Shown in pieces: positions 12,531 to 24,727 of a stretch of DNA of 64,000 nt. Both the position numbers and the translations under genes were made by a program. Position 1 is the first letter of the stretch. The number at the start of each line of letters is the position of its first letter. The notes below the pieces were generated by a model. The model did not search any database and was not told where the DNA came from. It was given only the letters and a program-made list of their open reading frames with translations. The DNA comes from Centrapalus pauciflorus (taxonomy: Eukaryota > Streptophyta > Magnoliopsida > Asterales > Asteraceae): the NCBI GenBank assembly GCA_020465985.1, contig JAANYP010003258.1:310001-374000 (forward strand). The letters are read 5' to 3'.

Positions 12531-12593
12531 ACGTCCGCAGACGCGGTAAGACGTCCGCAGACGCGGGAAGACGTTCACAGACGCAGGAAGACG
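12531..12593. repeat. 20-bp minisatellite, three units
   Basis: Three consecutive 20-bp units of the type acgtccgcagacgcggtaag, the third diverged, at 12531-12550, 12551-12570 and 12571-12590. It sits inside a possible small MITE (about 12438-12650). Confidence 0.8.
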
Positions 12594-12718
12594 AAAATAA
12601 AACAAACGCACTTTCATATAAAACATATTCCCGCGTTTTCAAGTTCACAGACATAAGAGGTTCGAATATTTTATAAGAAAAAAAAAACAAGGCCTTAGTA
12701 TTACTTCATAATATTCTT

Positions 12719-13030
12719 GGGGGGCATTTGGTTTGAGAATTTCCTGGGATTCACTGGGATTTGCATTTAAAATCCTGTGTTTGGTTCACATATTTCAGTA
12801 AGGATTTAAAATCCCAGGATTTCATAAATCTTTTCCTTATTTGTTATTTAAAAACCCAGCCTCCCCCTAGGATTTTAAATCCCAGTTACCTTGCATTTTT
12901 CAAATTAGCAAATTTTTTTCTATAAGATAATGCAGATTCTTTGGCAAAATCCTTACAAATGCAAATGCTGCATAATGCAAATCCTTTGACAAAATGCAAA
13001 TCCCAAAGTAAAAAATCTGCGAAACAAAAA
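12719..13030. mobile_element. Degenerate Tourist-like MITE, related to 2028-2330
   Basis: The left end GGGGGGCATTTGGTTTG and interior words (ttaaaatcccaggattt, ataagataatgcagattct, gcaaatcc) match the MITE at 2028-2330 in the opposite order. The right end is decayed (aaatctgcgaaacaaaaa), and I see no clean target duplication. Confidence 0.6.
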
Positions 13031-13494
13031 TCCTGTATCTCAATTTCCCATATCTCCATTGGGGAATTCGATAAAACCAAAATTTCATGCTCATGGTTAC
13101 TATTCATGTTACTTGGTAATGTCTTGATATAATTCTTGATCCCTCCCTAATACTTATTAAAACTTAAAACTTTGGTTTTCACATGGGATTCGTTTGTTTG
13201 TTTTTTTAAATCTCTACCATCAAATCTAACTTAATGATTTTTTTTTGCATAATTTCTTTAATAATAACTATATTTATAAGATCGATGGTAAAAAAGACGT
13301 ATATAGCTAGTAGCATAATGAATAAAAAAATTGCAAGGACGGATCCAATTAGAGAATACATATGTCATGTAAACATTGTTTGCTATATGTATTATTTAAT
13401 AATTTCACAAAATGCAAATAATATATAATTTATAACTATTACTATTATATATTCAACAAAGTAATATCGGTGAAAAAATTTCTTGAAAGTGAAT
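13031..13494. other. Intergenic 3' flank of the RLP51-like gene
   Basis: AT-rich sequence with no gene seen. It would contain the 3' UTR and poly(A) signal of the minus-strand gene that ends at 13495. I do not single out one signal. Confidence 0.4.
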
Positions 13495-14796
13495 TTAACA
13501 CTTAAATAACAAAACCAAAAATATTATTAGGAAAACCATAGCTGAAAGCCCAATTGCCACACCAAGAACCACTTTGCTTGGCCCCCTATTAACATGCACT
13601 TGATTGCTCTTTTCTACATCATCGTCACCACTGTCGTCGTCCTCACGACGACGCCCTCCACCACCAACATCCACCGATGACGACGGCTCATTCATCGCCG
13701 GTGGGGGCAAAATGGGCATTCCATGTTTATCACAAGGAGCAATCCCAAGGTTCACTCCCTTTGAAATAATTGAATGATTATAACACAAATCATCATTTCC
13801 ATCAATCTTGAACACATCCAGTCTCTTGATAAACGACGCATTGAACGGCAAAACTCCATGGAATTTATTGTTTTGAAGATTCAAATACTTTAATTCCTTC
13901 ATATCTGAGATGAACTCAGGGATTACTCCATCCAACTGATTCGACCCAAGATCCAAATATACTAACCCGGAAATGGCCGACATGGATCCGGGTATTGGTC
14001 CGGATAACGAGTTTGACGATAAAGAGAGCTTTTTAAGAGAAATTAAGTCACCAAACGAAGTGGGTATGACTCCAATGAGATTATTTGATGAAAAATTCAA
14101 AACTTTAAGGTTCTTAAGGAGGTTTAATGATGTGGGTATGGTTCCTTTTAGTTTATTTTTGGATAAATCAATGTGGGTTAGGTTTAAATTCCAATCTTTT
14201 GGGAGATTTCCAGCGAGACGTGTGTCGGAGAGGATTAAAGTGTTTAAAGATTTCATATTGGAGGTGATAATGTGGATTCCAGAGGCTTTGATGGGGTCGC
14301 CGGAGATGTGAAGTGTAGTCAGATTGTGGAGGCGGCTAAGAAAGACGCCGGTGAGGCGTTGTAGGGAGTTTACGGAGGTGAAAGATTGGAGATTGGTGGA
14401 GAGGGAGGTGGGGAAGTGGATGATTGGGGTGTGACAGTTGAGGAAAGTGAGGGAGGTGAGGGTGTATAAGGAGGATAGGATGGTGGTGGAGAGGTGGAGG
14501 TCCCCGGGGCAGTTGGCGAGGCGGAGGGATAGGAGGTGGCGGAATGGTGTGGCAGTGTCACAGGTGGTGGAGGTGTGGGTGCAGAGATTGGGAGTGATTG
14601 GGATGTGGAGGAATCTAAGTGCTCTTAGTTGGTAAGGATCAAGGGTATTGGAGGGGGTTGAAGAAGATGACGGAGATTGGGCAGCGACCGTGTCGGAGGA
14701 GGAGGAGGAGGGAGGAGTCGTAGGGTGGACGACGGCGATGGTGGTGTACAGGAGGAGGATGAACAGGAGGAATGTGGTGGTGGTGGAAGGTGTCAT
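13495..14796 (-). CDS. RLP51: LRR receptor-like protein, RLP51/SNC2 type (433 aa, single exon)
   Basis: A cell-surface leucine-rich-repeat protein without a kinase; in Arabidopsis RLP51 (SNC2) acts in basal immunity. The ORF is intact. It has a hydrophobic signal peptide (about residues 5-25), a Ser/Pro/Thr-rich spacer, the DPYQLRALRFLHIP motif that opens the ectodomain in this family, and then LRRs of plant type (for example LTHIDLSKNKLKGTIPTS and LKKLSLSSNSLSGPIPGS) to about residue 320. An island follows with FKIDGNDDLCYNHS, and IAPCDKHGMP is very close to Arabidopsis. The juxtamembrane segment is acidic, and the single transmembrane helix (about 408-432) is followed by almost no cytoplasmic tail. 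The helix keeps a GVAIG (GxxxG) motif; the Arabidopsis gain-of-function allele snc2-1D alters this motif. The length matches RLP51 (about 430). The gene lies about 2.2 kb from CESA8 on the same strand, as neighbours in Arabidopsis. Assignment rests on recalled family sequence, not a search. Confidence 0.88.
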   Translation of the reverse strand: MTPSTTTTFLLFILLLYTTIAVVHPTTPPSSSSSDTVAAQSPSSSSTPSNTLDPYQLRALRFLHIPITPNLCTHTSTTCDTATPFRHLLSLRLANCPGDLHLSTTILSSLYTLTSLTFLNCHTPIIHFPTSLSTNLQSFTSVNSLQRLTGVFLSRLHNLTTLHISGDPIKASGIHIITSNMKSLNTLILSDTRLAGNLPKDWNLNLTHIDLSKNKLKGTIPTSLNLLKNLKVLNFSSNNLIGVIPTSFGDLISLKKLSLSSNSLSGPIPGSMSAISGLVYLDLGSNQLDGVIPEFISDMKELKYLNLQNNKFHGVLPFNASFIKRLDVFKIDGNDDLCYNHSIISKGVNLGIAPCDKHGMPILPPPAMNEPSSSVDVGGGGRRREDDDSGDDDVEKSNQVHVNRGPSKVVLGVAIGLSAMVFLIIFLVLLFKC

Positions 14797-14869
14797 TGCT
14801 GGGGATTCTTTTTCTTTCGAGTCTAGTCTCTATTCTCTAGTGAGTAGTGATTTGAAGATGAAAAGATGA

Positions 14870-16861
14870 ATGGTTTTAAGGTTTTGTAAAGAGAAGAGAT
14901 GAAGAAAATTAGGAAATGAGATGACTTTTTGTCACTATAATGTAAAGATTTTTTTTATTGGGTTTTATTTTGCATAATTCTTTTAAGTTTTGTTTGTGAA
15001 GAAAGTCATTAAATTTTTATTTTGGAAGAGTATAATTTACGTGTCTAATACATTTAATTATTGACACATGTATTGTGTTGTAACAACTTAGATGATCTTT
15101 TATATCATTTTTTAGTGAATTTGATGCTACAGCGAGTTGGGTTGTTTTCTATATTTATTTTAATAAATTGGATATGGTTAAAAGTACGTAGAAATTAGAA
15201 CTATAAAATTATATGTATTTATATTTTTTTCTTAAAAACTATGATTAATTTGAATCGTATTAAAATGTAACAATATAATCCTATTAAAAATAATAAATGA
15301 AACATAAGATAAATAAAATATTATTTAAACCGTAACATATTAGTATATTAAAATATTTAAAAGTTTTGTTAGGTTAATACGTTTTAAGTAAATTATAACT
15401 TTCGATTAAAATATATAAACCTAACATTTCATTTGTTATGACATAAATATTTTGCTATATTAATATGTTTTGGTTTAATTATTTTTTAGAAGAAAACTAT
15501 ATAAACCTAACATTTTTATTTGTTTTGAGTTAAATTTTTTAATGTAACAAAATATTAAATCAAAACAAATAGAATATTAAATTTAGACCAAAATAATAAT
15601 GTAACGAATATCTATATCCAAATGAATTAAATCCTAAGTTTATATATTTTTATTAAAAACTAAAAAGGTATAGTGAAACCAAAATATATTAACGTAATAA
15701 AATAAATAGATGAAAACATACAAATTACAAAAAAAAACATATAAAAATAATAATAATAACATCTAATATAAATAAAATTTTAATGAATAAATCAAATACG
15801 TGATAGAAACGTAAAATAAATTTATTAAATAGATAAAACTATTAATTTAATAAAAAATAAATACATTTCAAATAATAAATGATAATAAATTAGTTATTAA
15901 ATTAAGATTTAAAATTTAAAAACGAAAAGAAAATTCATGAAAAGAAAGGGAGCAAAGTTGTTTGTAAAAATAGGATAAAATTGTCATTTAGAAAAAGAAA
16001 TGAGACAGAGTGACCATTTCTACAAGTAAACAATGCAAACAAGGATGGTTTATGTAAAATTAAAACCACAGGGAACAAATTCAAAATTTTATGCAAACCA
16101 CATGGACCATTTTTGTAATTTACTCATGTTTAATTTAATGAGTGTGTAATATACACATGTTCATGCATATTGCACATTTGAACATGTGCATATTGTTATT
16201 TCATGAAATGAAACATTTTCTTATATTGAACATGTGAATGATGTAAATTAGTCAATAATAATGCACATTTGAACACATGTATATTGTAATTGTGCATTCA
16301 ATTTAACATTTTATCATAATGAATATGTACATTTATGTATTTTCACTTAGTTATACTACTCAATACTCATTCTTACATCGATATACTTTTAAAGACAATT
16401 TTTATCCTTTGTAATTGCAAACGATCGAACTTCACCTGACTTTGGTAACGTTTAGTTAATGAGTTTGGGAATAAATTAAAAACTGTATTCTCAAAAAGGG
16501 TGGGTGGGTGTTATTATGTTAACTCACTTGAGTTTTTATATTGAAATCAAACCCAAAATTTTTTAAATAATCCTTTAACCATGAGAGGATGGATTTAGAA
16601 AAACTCACTCCATCCTACCATTAAATTTATACCCAAACTGCAAAGCCGAAGCGAATTAAACGCCACCTTACACACACTTTGTTTTCAACCATAAATAAAT
16701 AGTGATTATAAACTATTTACAATCATTAATTATATCACATGTAACGTTCGATTAACTAAAAGAAATATATGTAATCGATATGATTGTAAGAATCTGATTT
16801 TTAACTCATTCCAAGCAAATAAACAAACATCAATTGCCCATCTCATCTATCTAATAATCAT
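14870..16861. other. Intergenic: RLP51 promoter side and CESA8 3' side
   Basis: The RLP51-like gene reads leftward, so 14797 to about 15100 should hold its promoter and 5' UTR; I see no decisive TATA box. The rest is AT-rich. At 15960-16135 there is a solo arm of the 'ggaccatttttgtaatttac' repeat. At 16140-16290 near-repeats of gcacatttgaacatgtg/gcatattg occur two or three times. No gene is seen. Confidence 0.4.
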
Positions 16862-17008
16862 GTGTTGAAATGTTGTATTACATTCAACTTTTTCCATCCA
16901 TACAAATTGAAGAATACACTTCTCCAAACAAACATGGGAACAAAGCTATCAGTCACTTTACTGGACCAAAAAGATGTACATTTTTAAAAAAATGTACTCA
17001 CTCTGTAC

Positions 17009-20000
17009 TCAACAATCTATGGCGATGCAGCCTTGCGTAAGACTCGAATCACCCTTGCTAACGAACGGATCTATCTTCACCCACACAAGGGAGAAAACGG
17101 ACGCCAACAACACCGACCACAGAATAACAATGGTGGGAGTCCGGTTTTGGCGACCCATGAGACCTTTGAGGAATGGATACAGATGAAGAATCACCCAAAA
17201 CGCAAAGAACACTTTCCCAAACAGTGGGCCCCATGCTTCGTACCCTTTGTTAAGTGCATCGGAAAACCCTGCCACCACGCCTACTAAATTCAGGACGAGA
17301 AGGGTGGTGGGAGGGATCAAAACTGTCGTCCATTTGATCATATAAAGCTCCCCAAACTCAGCATCATCAGCTGCTTTGGCAGTGACTGTGAAGTTTGTGT
17401 CAACACCAGCCAGCATTTTGAGGAATCCTTGAAAAACGGCAAAGAGATGGGCTGAGACACCACCGATGACCCAAAACTGCTCGTTACGCCAAAGTTCTTC
17501 AACGCTGACACCGCTCCATCGAATTTCAAGGACACTGGTTGAAATGATTGACAAAAAGAGACCGAGAAACCAGACTGCAGCTAGATTGGAAAGCTGGATA
17601 AGAGTAAAAATGTATTAGTTAAAATTTACTAGACCATGGTCTATGACAATTTATTTGCTTTTCGATCATTAACATCACATAAGCACTTTTAAAACACACA
17701 CCCATTAATTTAATAATTAGGTTTCTATACCAACTTATACCTGCATCTCTGAATCTAACTATTTGACCCTAAATAATCAGAAAATCATGATCATGATCAC
17801 TTTTACCCAAATATTTGACACTAAGCATTGTGACTTTATGGAACCCTGCTTCTTTTTAGTACAGAAAATTGGAATTACCGTGGGAATGATGAATTTTCCG
17901 GTTAGAAGGCAGATAGCAGGCAGTGTACAGTATGCAACGAGAGGTAGCGATGTGAATGGATAGACGATGGTGTTTATATACGCAAGTCTTTGGAGCAATT
18001 TAAGGCGGCCACCACCCCATCCGTACCACAAGGGACAATGTCTACTCAAAAAGATCTCGACAGATCCAAGAGCCCATCGCAAAACCTGGTGCAATCGATC
18101 AGACAAGTTAATTGGAGCCGACCCTTTAAATGCTGGCCTCACCGGCATGCAATAAATGGACCTCCATCCTCTACAATGCATCTTGAATCCCGTCAAGATA
18201 TCCTCTGTAACTGATCCATATATCCAGCCAATCTGTTGATATTGCAAATAATTTCAATCTAGAATTGCATAATAGGCCAAACAACTCAAATAGATCGGCT
18301 TTCCCCTCTCAAGATCTAAATTAATTATAATTTCCACATGATAACAAGTTTATGAAAAGAAAATTTATAATAAATAATACAAAACAAAAAATTAATAATT
18401 TTGTCAATGCAACATAATTTTTAACTAATAGATTTGACCAAAATCAATGTGCCTCAGTTTTCTAATCTAGAAATTCAAGATTAAAACGATCATCTAATAT
18501 ACCTCTTTACCCCATGCGGTTTTCTCTTCATACCCACAACTAATGACATGAATTGCTTCGTTGATCATTGTCGCTGGGTTGGCCGACTCGGCTAGTCCTC
18601 CATTTTCCATCAATGTTGACTCGATAAATACCGAAGACATGCCAAAAGTTTTCTCAAAGCTCATTTGAGATATGAGCAATGAGCGTTCATATTCATCGTA
18701 ACCTGGATGGATAATCCCATACATTTAAAATTGCAAATTGGGTCCAAACCTGAGTGTTCTAACAAAGTAAACTTACTTTCAATCTCCTTAAGGTTAAAAA
18801 TGGCCGCATTTAAATCCTCCCTTCTGGAATCACGTTGAAACTCTTCTAGATCTTTCTTGGGCTTCTTGGGCCGACAACAACAGCAAGATGACGAAGAAGA
18901 CTTCGGCAATGCTGGTAAAGATTGAGGTCCGTAACCGTATAGAGCTTGCCTATAGAAAACACAACCTGTTCCTACATAAACCGGTCCTTGTATGCCGTCT
19001 AGTCCTTTCATGTTAACCTGAAATTGACAAAAACTGACAATATTATTATGAAATTAAAAAACCAAAAAAGTGCAACATTTCCTTTGGGTTAAGTTCTTAA
19101 TTTCTATTGACATTACTACAAAGAATCAAGGATATCACTTTTGGTCTAGAAGATTTTACTGTTTTGTTGTTAATATTAAAAATGAGGCTTACGTCAAAGA
19201 AGACTGTGTTCCGGTTGGCATATCTGTCGCTACGGTCGATGCCATCAAATCTCTGAGGAAACTGGATATAGCACACATCACGACCAACTTGTGGGTCCAT
19301 CAAGAAACACATTGCTTCTCGAACTGCCTTGCTATTGTTTACGTAGTGATCACAATCCAGATTAAGTATGTAAGGTGCATTTGTGAGTACTGCCGACACC
19401 CTTACCTGAAGACCGTTAAAAAACAAAAATTTAGTAGTTGAGTTGTTGTGAAGGGCATTTCTGAATTTCGGATTTACCAGAGCATTTTCTGCACCAGCTT
19501 TTTTGTGGTGTTGATATCCAGGTCTTTTTTCTCTAGAGACATAAACTAGCCGAGGAAGCTCGTTTCCTTCAATGTCATGTGCACCACTGTGTCCTAGGAA
19601 AACCTGAAAATGTGCAAAAAGATTTGGGGGGGGGGGGGGGGGGGGGGGGGGTTCTTTAGAGACTCTTGTATTAAAAATGATTTTAACTATCCGAGTTGCT
19701 AAAGATGAAACGAGAAATGATGACATTGAAAAGGGTAATTGACCTGGATCATGCCAGGGTGATCACGTGGGTTATTTCCGGGCCAAGGCGTTCCGTCTTG
19801 CATTGTCCATCCCTCTTCCGGGGTTTTCTGAGCTTTTGCTACTAAAGCATTTACCCGGACTTTGTACTCCTCATAATCTCGCTACAATCAATAATCAAAT
19901 AAGAATCTTTTTTAAACTTATACATTAATCTTTAGTACAAACATATCAAGATTACAAAATGTTTGTTGGTGTTAAAGCTACAAAGCTCCCTAATTCACAA

Positions 20001-22894
20001 AATATAATTAATTCTTTAATTTAAAGACACACCCAATTACGTATTTGGTTCATGGTCAACTTTGTGACCGAACCGGTTCTAAATCATAAGTCCATAGCTG
20101 AGCCAATACCACTATGGTTCATATCCATTCTGTTTTAGATTCCATTATTATTTTATCTTACAGTTTCACTCTGGTTCCAGCCTGAAACTTACTTCAGAAA
20201 TTGATACTTACAAATGCTAAGCTAGAAAATTTGAGGTTCCAGCCTGAAACCTACTTTTGAAACTGATACTTACAAATGCTAAGCTAGAAGTGATAAGCTT
20301 TTGAAACTTACTTTCATTGCTCTACGTTCCTTCACAAATGAAGGTTGCACTTTATCTTTCAAGTAGTCAATCTTCTGGGAGAAGTAAAATTCTGGTGCCC
20401 GTGGTTCAATCGAGAACCTTTTGCAGAATGGGACCCACTTCCTTGCAAACTCAGCCGTTTCAACGAGGGATTCAAATGTAAGCATTGCAGCACCATCATC
20501 AGAGACATAACAGGAGACCTTCTCAACAGGGTAGTCCACGGCAAGGATTGAAAGTACAGTATTGGCGGTAATTAGAGGAGGTTCTTTCAAGGGATCAACT
20601 GTACTCACAAAAAAATCAACAGCAGCGAGTTCCGAAGGTTCACCCTCTCTTTCATACCTGAAGTAAAATTTTAAAAAAATTGTTATTTACTACTTTTATC
20701 GTAAACTATTGCAAATTCAATGTATAGTGACAATAAAACTAGGGCTGCATATGAGCTGAGATGAGCTCGAGCTTGATTCTACCACCTCTATGCTAAGCTG
20801 AAACTCAATTTGATAGCTTGACAAGCCTTGATTATACAGGCTTAAATTCTCGGAGGAAGATTGTTTGAGCTGAATTTGAGAGCTCAAGTAGCTCGAATTT
20901 CTTTGGTAACGACTGCTCAATTAAGCAAGCTCGATTCAAGAGCTTGATATAGTGCAACTTGAATGAACTTGAGCACGGATAGCTCAATTGTAACTTGACT
21001 TATTCACGCCTATTCCATATATAACAGAATTTACATATTAGAAAGGGCTAGGGAAGCTCAAAAAGAATTTGAGCAGAGTCCTAAAAAGCTCAATCTGGAC
21101 TCATTATGTTTTGATGTCATTTTCTTACTCAAAAGAGCATGAGTTGAGTTTGAGCACCAAAATATTGGTAAATTTGCGGCAATATATAAAACCAAATGGC
21201 TGGGTAAAGAGGGAGTACATTTACCTGGCAGATAGTGCATCGGTGAATGTAATCCTATTAATAGGAGACCATTTAGGGAACTGATCCAGCACCCAAGATA
21301 TAGCAAACCAGATCTCACAAATAACAGAAGTCAACCACAAACCATAAGAACTTTCAACCGGATTTGTGATTCTGTAATTGAAGAAGAGTCCCAAAATGAT
21401 CAATCGCATGATAATTACAACCCTATATGGTGTGATTTGACTCTTTGGAATCGGAATTATTTGTGAAAGTGGTTGCATTGTATTTGCCTCTCCTGACCTG
21501 CACAAGCAATTATGCTTCTCTTAACATAATTCATGCCAAAATATATTAATTATATGGGTTATATACTTAATCAAGTTCTACCATAATATTAGCCATATAA
21601 CTATCCCAATTTTCCTTAATAGTGGCATCTTTTAATCATTGCATTGACTGTATTAAAAGATTAAGGAAAACAAAAACTGAATTGCAATATACTTACGGCT
21701 TATTTTCATCCATTTGTTGCTCTACAGGAATCTGAACTTCTTTAGCAATCTTATTGTCCCCCTTTTTCTTCTTATTCTTTTTATCCTTCCAACTTTCAAC
21801 CCTGTTCTTCCAGATCGGGTTCCCACCTTCACTAATCATATCTGCGTAAAGAGGGAAAGATAGTACTGACCAACTTAGCAAACACAGATCAATTGGTTCT
21901 AAACCAAAGTGTCAAAACTTCTTTGCAACTCAAAATTCAATGTACTGACCACTATCCACTGTTGATACAGTGCTTATGTTTCGAGCATGGAGTCCAGCAT
22001 CCTTCATTGGAAAAGATGTACGACAAGATTACTTATGCATTCTTTTTACATAAATAGTATTTGTGTGGTTAAAGACGATTAAATCACCATGTTTATGACT
22101 TCTACCTGACTGTGATTAAGGTGACCAGCCATAGTGGTGTGTGTGACGGGCTCCTTTTCTGCCACATCAAGGTTTGTCAAGCTCCCTGTATAATCGGAAA
22201 TTATGAATTGGTTTAGTTTGGTCATTGAAGCTGCATGATCAAGAACTTACCTGATAATTTAAGTAGGTTAACTATTTCCAAGTTACAAATACCCCTCTCT
22301 GGAAAAAAGAACAACACCACTACCACCTTTTTCTCATGATAATTGAAACTTTTTTCCGGAAAGATACAAAGAGAAAATTACATACTTTGCCCATTTTCAT
22401 TATTACTAAGAGTTGATTACATTTAATTTGATCCACAAGATTCTCTTATTTTGTCATTATTGAAGTACTAAACAGATTTGGTTCATCGCTGAATCTTTCT
22501 CCTGAACTATCGACTATGTGTTTAGTTAACCTAAACAATTCTTACAGGATTACCCAAATAATACTTATAATGATGGAAATACCAAAACTGATCACTGCGA
22601 CTTCAAATTGCAATAATCAGCTAGAATAAACACATCCAAGCAGTCACAAAATTCTAAAATTTTAACTTGATATGGAAATCAAAAACAAGAATCCAAAAAG
22701 GGAGAATATATACCATCATAAGGGGTACCACACTGTAAGCAAGCGTTGTGACCTTCCTTGATCTCATAATCCAAACACGCCTTACAAATCGGGAAATTAC
22801 ATTCATGGCAACCCACAAACACTCCACTAGCATCAGAAGCGAACCCAACTTGTTCGCCACAACTGTTGCAGATCGGCATCTCGGAATGCATCAT
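17009..22894 (-). CDS. CESA8: Cellulose synthase catalytic subunit, CESA8 type (977 aa, 13 exons)
   Basis: A secondary-wall cellulose synthase subunit; it polymerises UDP-glucose in the plasma-membrane rosette complex with CESA4 and CESA7. Joining 22894-22714, 22185-22106, 22001-21950, 21841-21697, 21497-21225, 20657-20312, 19881-19744, 19603-19478, 19405-19193, 19017-18777, 18702-18503, 18232-17879 and 17593-17009 gives 2934 nt in frame, with GT-AG at every intron. The start is the first of two adjacent ATGs, as in the family (MM...); an in-frame TTG extension upstream is unlikely. Residues 9-54 hold the eight-Cys RING-like zinc finger (CNSC, CHEC, CKAC, CLQC). Two transmembrane helices lie at about 170-225. 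The catalytic motifs are present: DDG (297-299), DCD (464-466), TED (674-676) and QVLRW (714-718). A C-terminal membrane cluster follows, ending in IDC. Arabidopsis CESA8 is 985 residues. CESA8 rather than CESA4/7 is supported by the short N-terminus and ISTVSTVDS...GNPIWKNRVESWKDKK. Confidence 0.95.
19626..19651. repeat. 26-base homopolymer G (C on the sense strand) in CESA8 intron 7
   Basis: An uninterrupted run of 26 G on the plus strand. In the CESA8 transcript it is C26, lying about 22-47 nt upstream of the 3' splice site at 19603/19604, where the polypyrimidine tract belongs. The length is likely to be unstable or mis-assembled. Confidence 0.9.
20177..20289. repeat. Short direct duplication in CESA8 intron 6
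   Basis: The block ccagcctgaaac...gatacttacaaatgctaagctagaa occurs twice, about 60 bp apart, just inside the intron next to the donor of exon 6. Confidence 0.75.
20740..21160. repeat. AGCTCGAG-rich repeat in CESA8 intron 5
   Basis: The 567-nt intron 5 is dominated by words such as gagctcgagctt, agctcgaatt and caagcttga. The style matches positions 190-360. It is probably an old dispersed element that landed in the intron. I see no clear ends. Confidence 0.4.
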
Positions 22895-22961
22895 TTTTCT
22901 TCCGCTCAACCCAAAATCGATTGGGTTTTGTCTTTTGATTCCTTGTCTCCTTGTTCCTTAT

Positions 22962-22968
22962 CTTTATA
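22962..22968 (-). promoter_or_regulatory. Candidate TATA box of CESA8
   Basis: TATAAAG on the minus strand, about 70 bp upstream of the CESA8 ATG, would predict a 5' UTR of roughly 40 nt. Confidence 0.45.
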
Positions 22969-23004
22969 TGGAATTGAGAAATCCTTGCTAAGGTATGGTG
23001 GTGA

Positions 23005-23011
23005 GGTTGGT
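23005..23011 (-). promoter_or_regulatory. Candidate SMRE/M46RE site (ACCAACC) upstream of CESA8
   Basis: On the CESA8 sense strand this reads ACCAACC, fitting the secondary-wall MYB response element ACC(A/T)A(A/C)(C/T) bound by MYB46/MYB83. It lies about 40 bp upstream of the candidate TATA box. Seven-base sites are common by chance, so only the position makes it noteworthy. Confidence 0.35.
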
Positions 23012-23059
23012 GCGGCATTTTACGACTAGTGAAAGGGAAGGGTTGCTGGTATGGAGGTT

Positions 23060-23457
23060 GGGACGTTGGCGTCTTTGTTGAATTGAGATTTTGAAGCAAA
23101 GGAAAGTGTGGAGTTTTGAAATTTTGCGGGAATTTTAAGTAAAGCGGTTACAGTTGCCGACTTGCCGATGATGGAATCGTCCACCGCATCATCATTATTG
23201 ACAGATAAACTTATGGATGTACAAGTTTTGATGCACAATGTACAACTCAAGGTTTATCATTGATGATGACTTTATAGTACTATTATTTTGGCCACATGTT
23301 TATGTAATTTTTGCTAATTTGCCACCAAATAATTTAAAGAAATTAGTATATTCTAACAACGTAATAAAACATGTAATTTAAGTAATATGTATAATACCTA
23401 ATAATATTTACTGATAACAACAGCAAAAAAAAAAATCTTTTACATTGAAACTGATAC
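23060..23457. other. CESA8 upstream region, otherwise empty
   Basis: No gene is seen. The proximal part, to about 23250, is less AT-rich than its surroundings and is probably the CESA8 promoter. Confidence 0.35.
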
Positions 23458-24069
23458 AGGGATGAGTTTTTTATACCGAAAACCGGTACCGAACCGGGAC
23501 CGTACCGGTACTATAGTAGTTCGGTTTCAGTTTTTATCAATGACCGTCCCATTATAAATCAAACCATCTCGTAATATTGTGTAATCTTTCTTATATATTT
23601 AATTTATGATTCAAACGTTAACTGTAGATTATTATTGTTATTATTATGCAATTAATTTTAAAACCTTTACTTCTACATATCTCGATCCTGAATGATGGAG
23701 ATGCCAAATATTTGAAAGGAAAAGACGTCATATATTTGGCCCACATTACACAAATTTATTTTTCTATGACTTTCAACTTTCAATGCTTGGAGCATTACAT
23801 TATTACATATCATCACTTCTTATGTTGTTAAGGAACTATTTTTAAAGGGACAGAGTATATATATCTGGCTCCTTTCAGAAAATTTCGGCCCAAGAACAAA
23901 TGGGTTTAGGCATACATGCAGTTAACAGATTTAATTTATGAAGTATAATCGTCCCATTAACCATCAACTGAAATCGAACAGTAGGAAATCTTAATCAACC
24001 GATCGGTTTAGTTATGGTTTAGGGCCCCTAATCATCACAAAACTGTGCAATACTCTCGTCTCATCCCTA
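23458..24069. mobile_element. Possible non-autonomous hAT-like element
   Basis: The left end CAGGGATGAG and right end CTCATCCCTA are inverted. The interior starts with accggtaccgaacc/accgtaccggtac words typical of such elements. I see no matching target duplication, so the call is weak. Confidence 0.35.
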
Positions 24070-24727
24070 CTTAAAAATAATAAACCAGCTAAAAGAATAT
24101 GTATATTTAGCATTTTAGCAGCTTTAATTTGTAGATATAAGATAAAAAATAAAAGGTAAATTTTTTTACTACAGGTCAAAGCACTTTGAAAGCAATTTTA
24201 AGTGTTCTATTTCATAGAAATTATTTTTTTTGAAAAAAAAAACTAAAGATGTTAAAACAACCATGAAAAGTTTATATTTATATAGGCAAAATATGAGTTT
24301 AGCTCAACGATCATATCCTGACCTGATCCGTGAGAACATGGCCTAAAGCCCTAAAGTGCGTTCCACATCTGGTCCAGATGGGCCTTGGTAGGACTGGCAA
24401 GGATAAAATCCTTCCATGTTCTTGTCTGGCTCATTAAAATTCACCACCAACAAACACATACACAGTACACACACAACACACCATCAACAATGTGAATTTA
24501 TTACAATCTAACAATGTGAAATTTAACTTGGCAGCATAAACTCATCTCTGCTTCTAAATTCATTTACTAAAACGAATTTACTCAACAATGGTTTACTGAT
24601 TTGAAAAATGTGTCTGGTAGCCTAAATTCATTTACCAAAACAAAACAAACTGCTTGAAGAAAAAAAAGCAGCAGTGTATGTGAGGATGCTTTGCTTCTTC
24701 CGTGCTTCGAGGGCAGCTTACAGTTGA

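Noticed and set aside
13973..14869. Plus-strand ORFs over the RLP51-like gene
   Set aside because: They are antisense shadows of a clear LRR protein gene.
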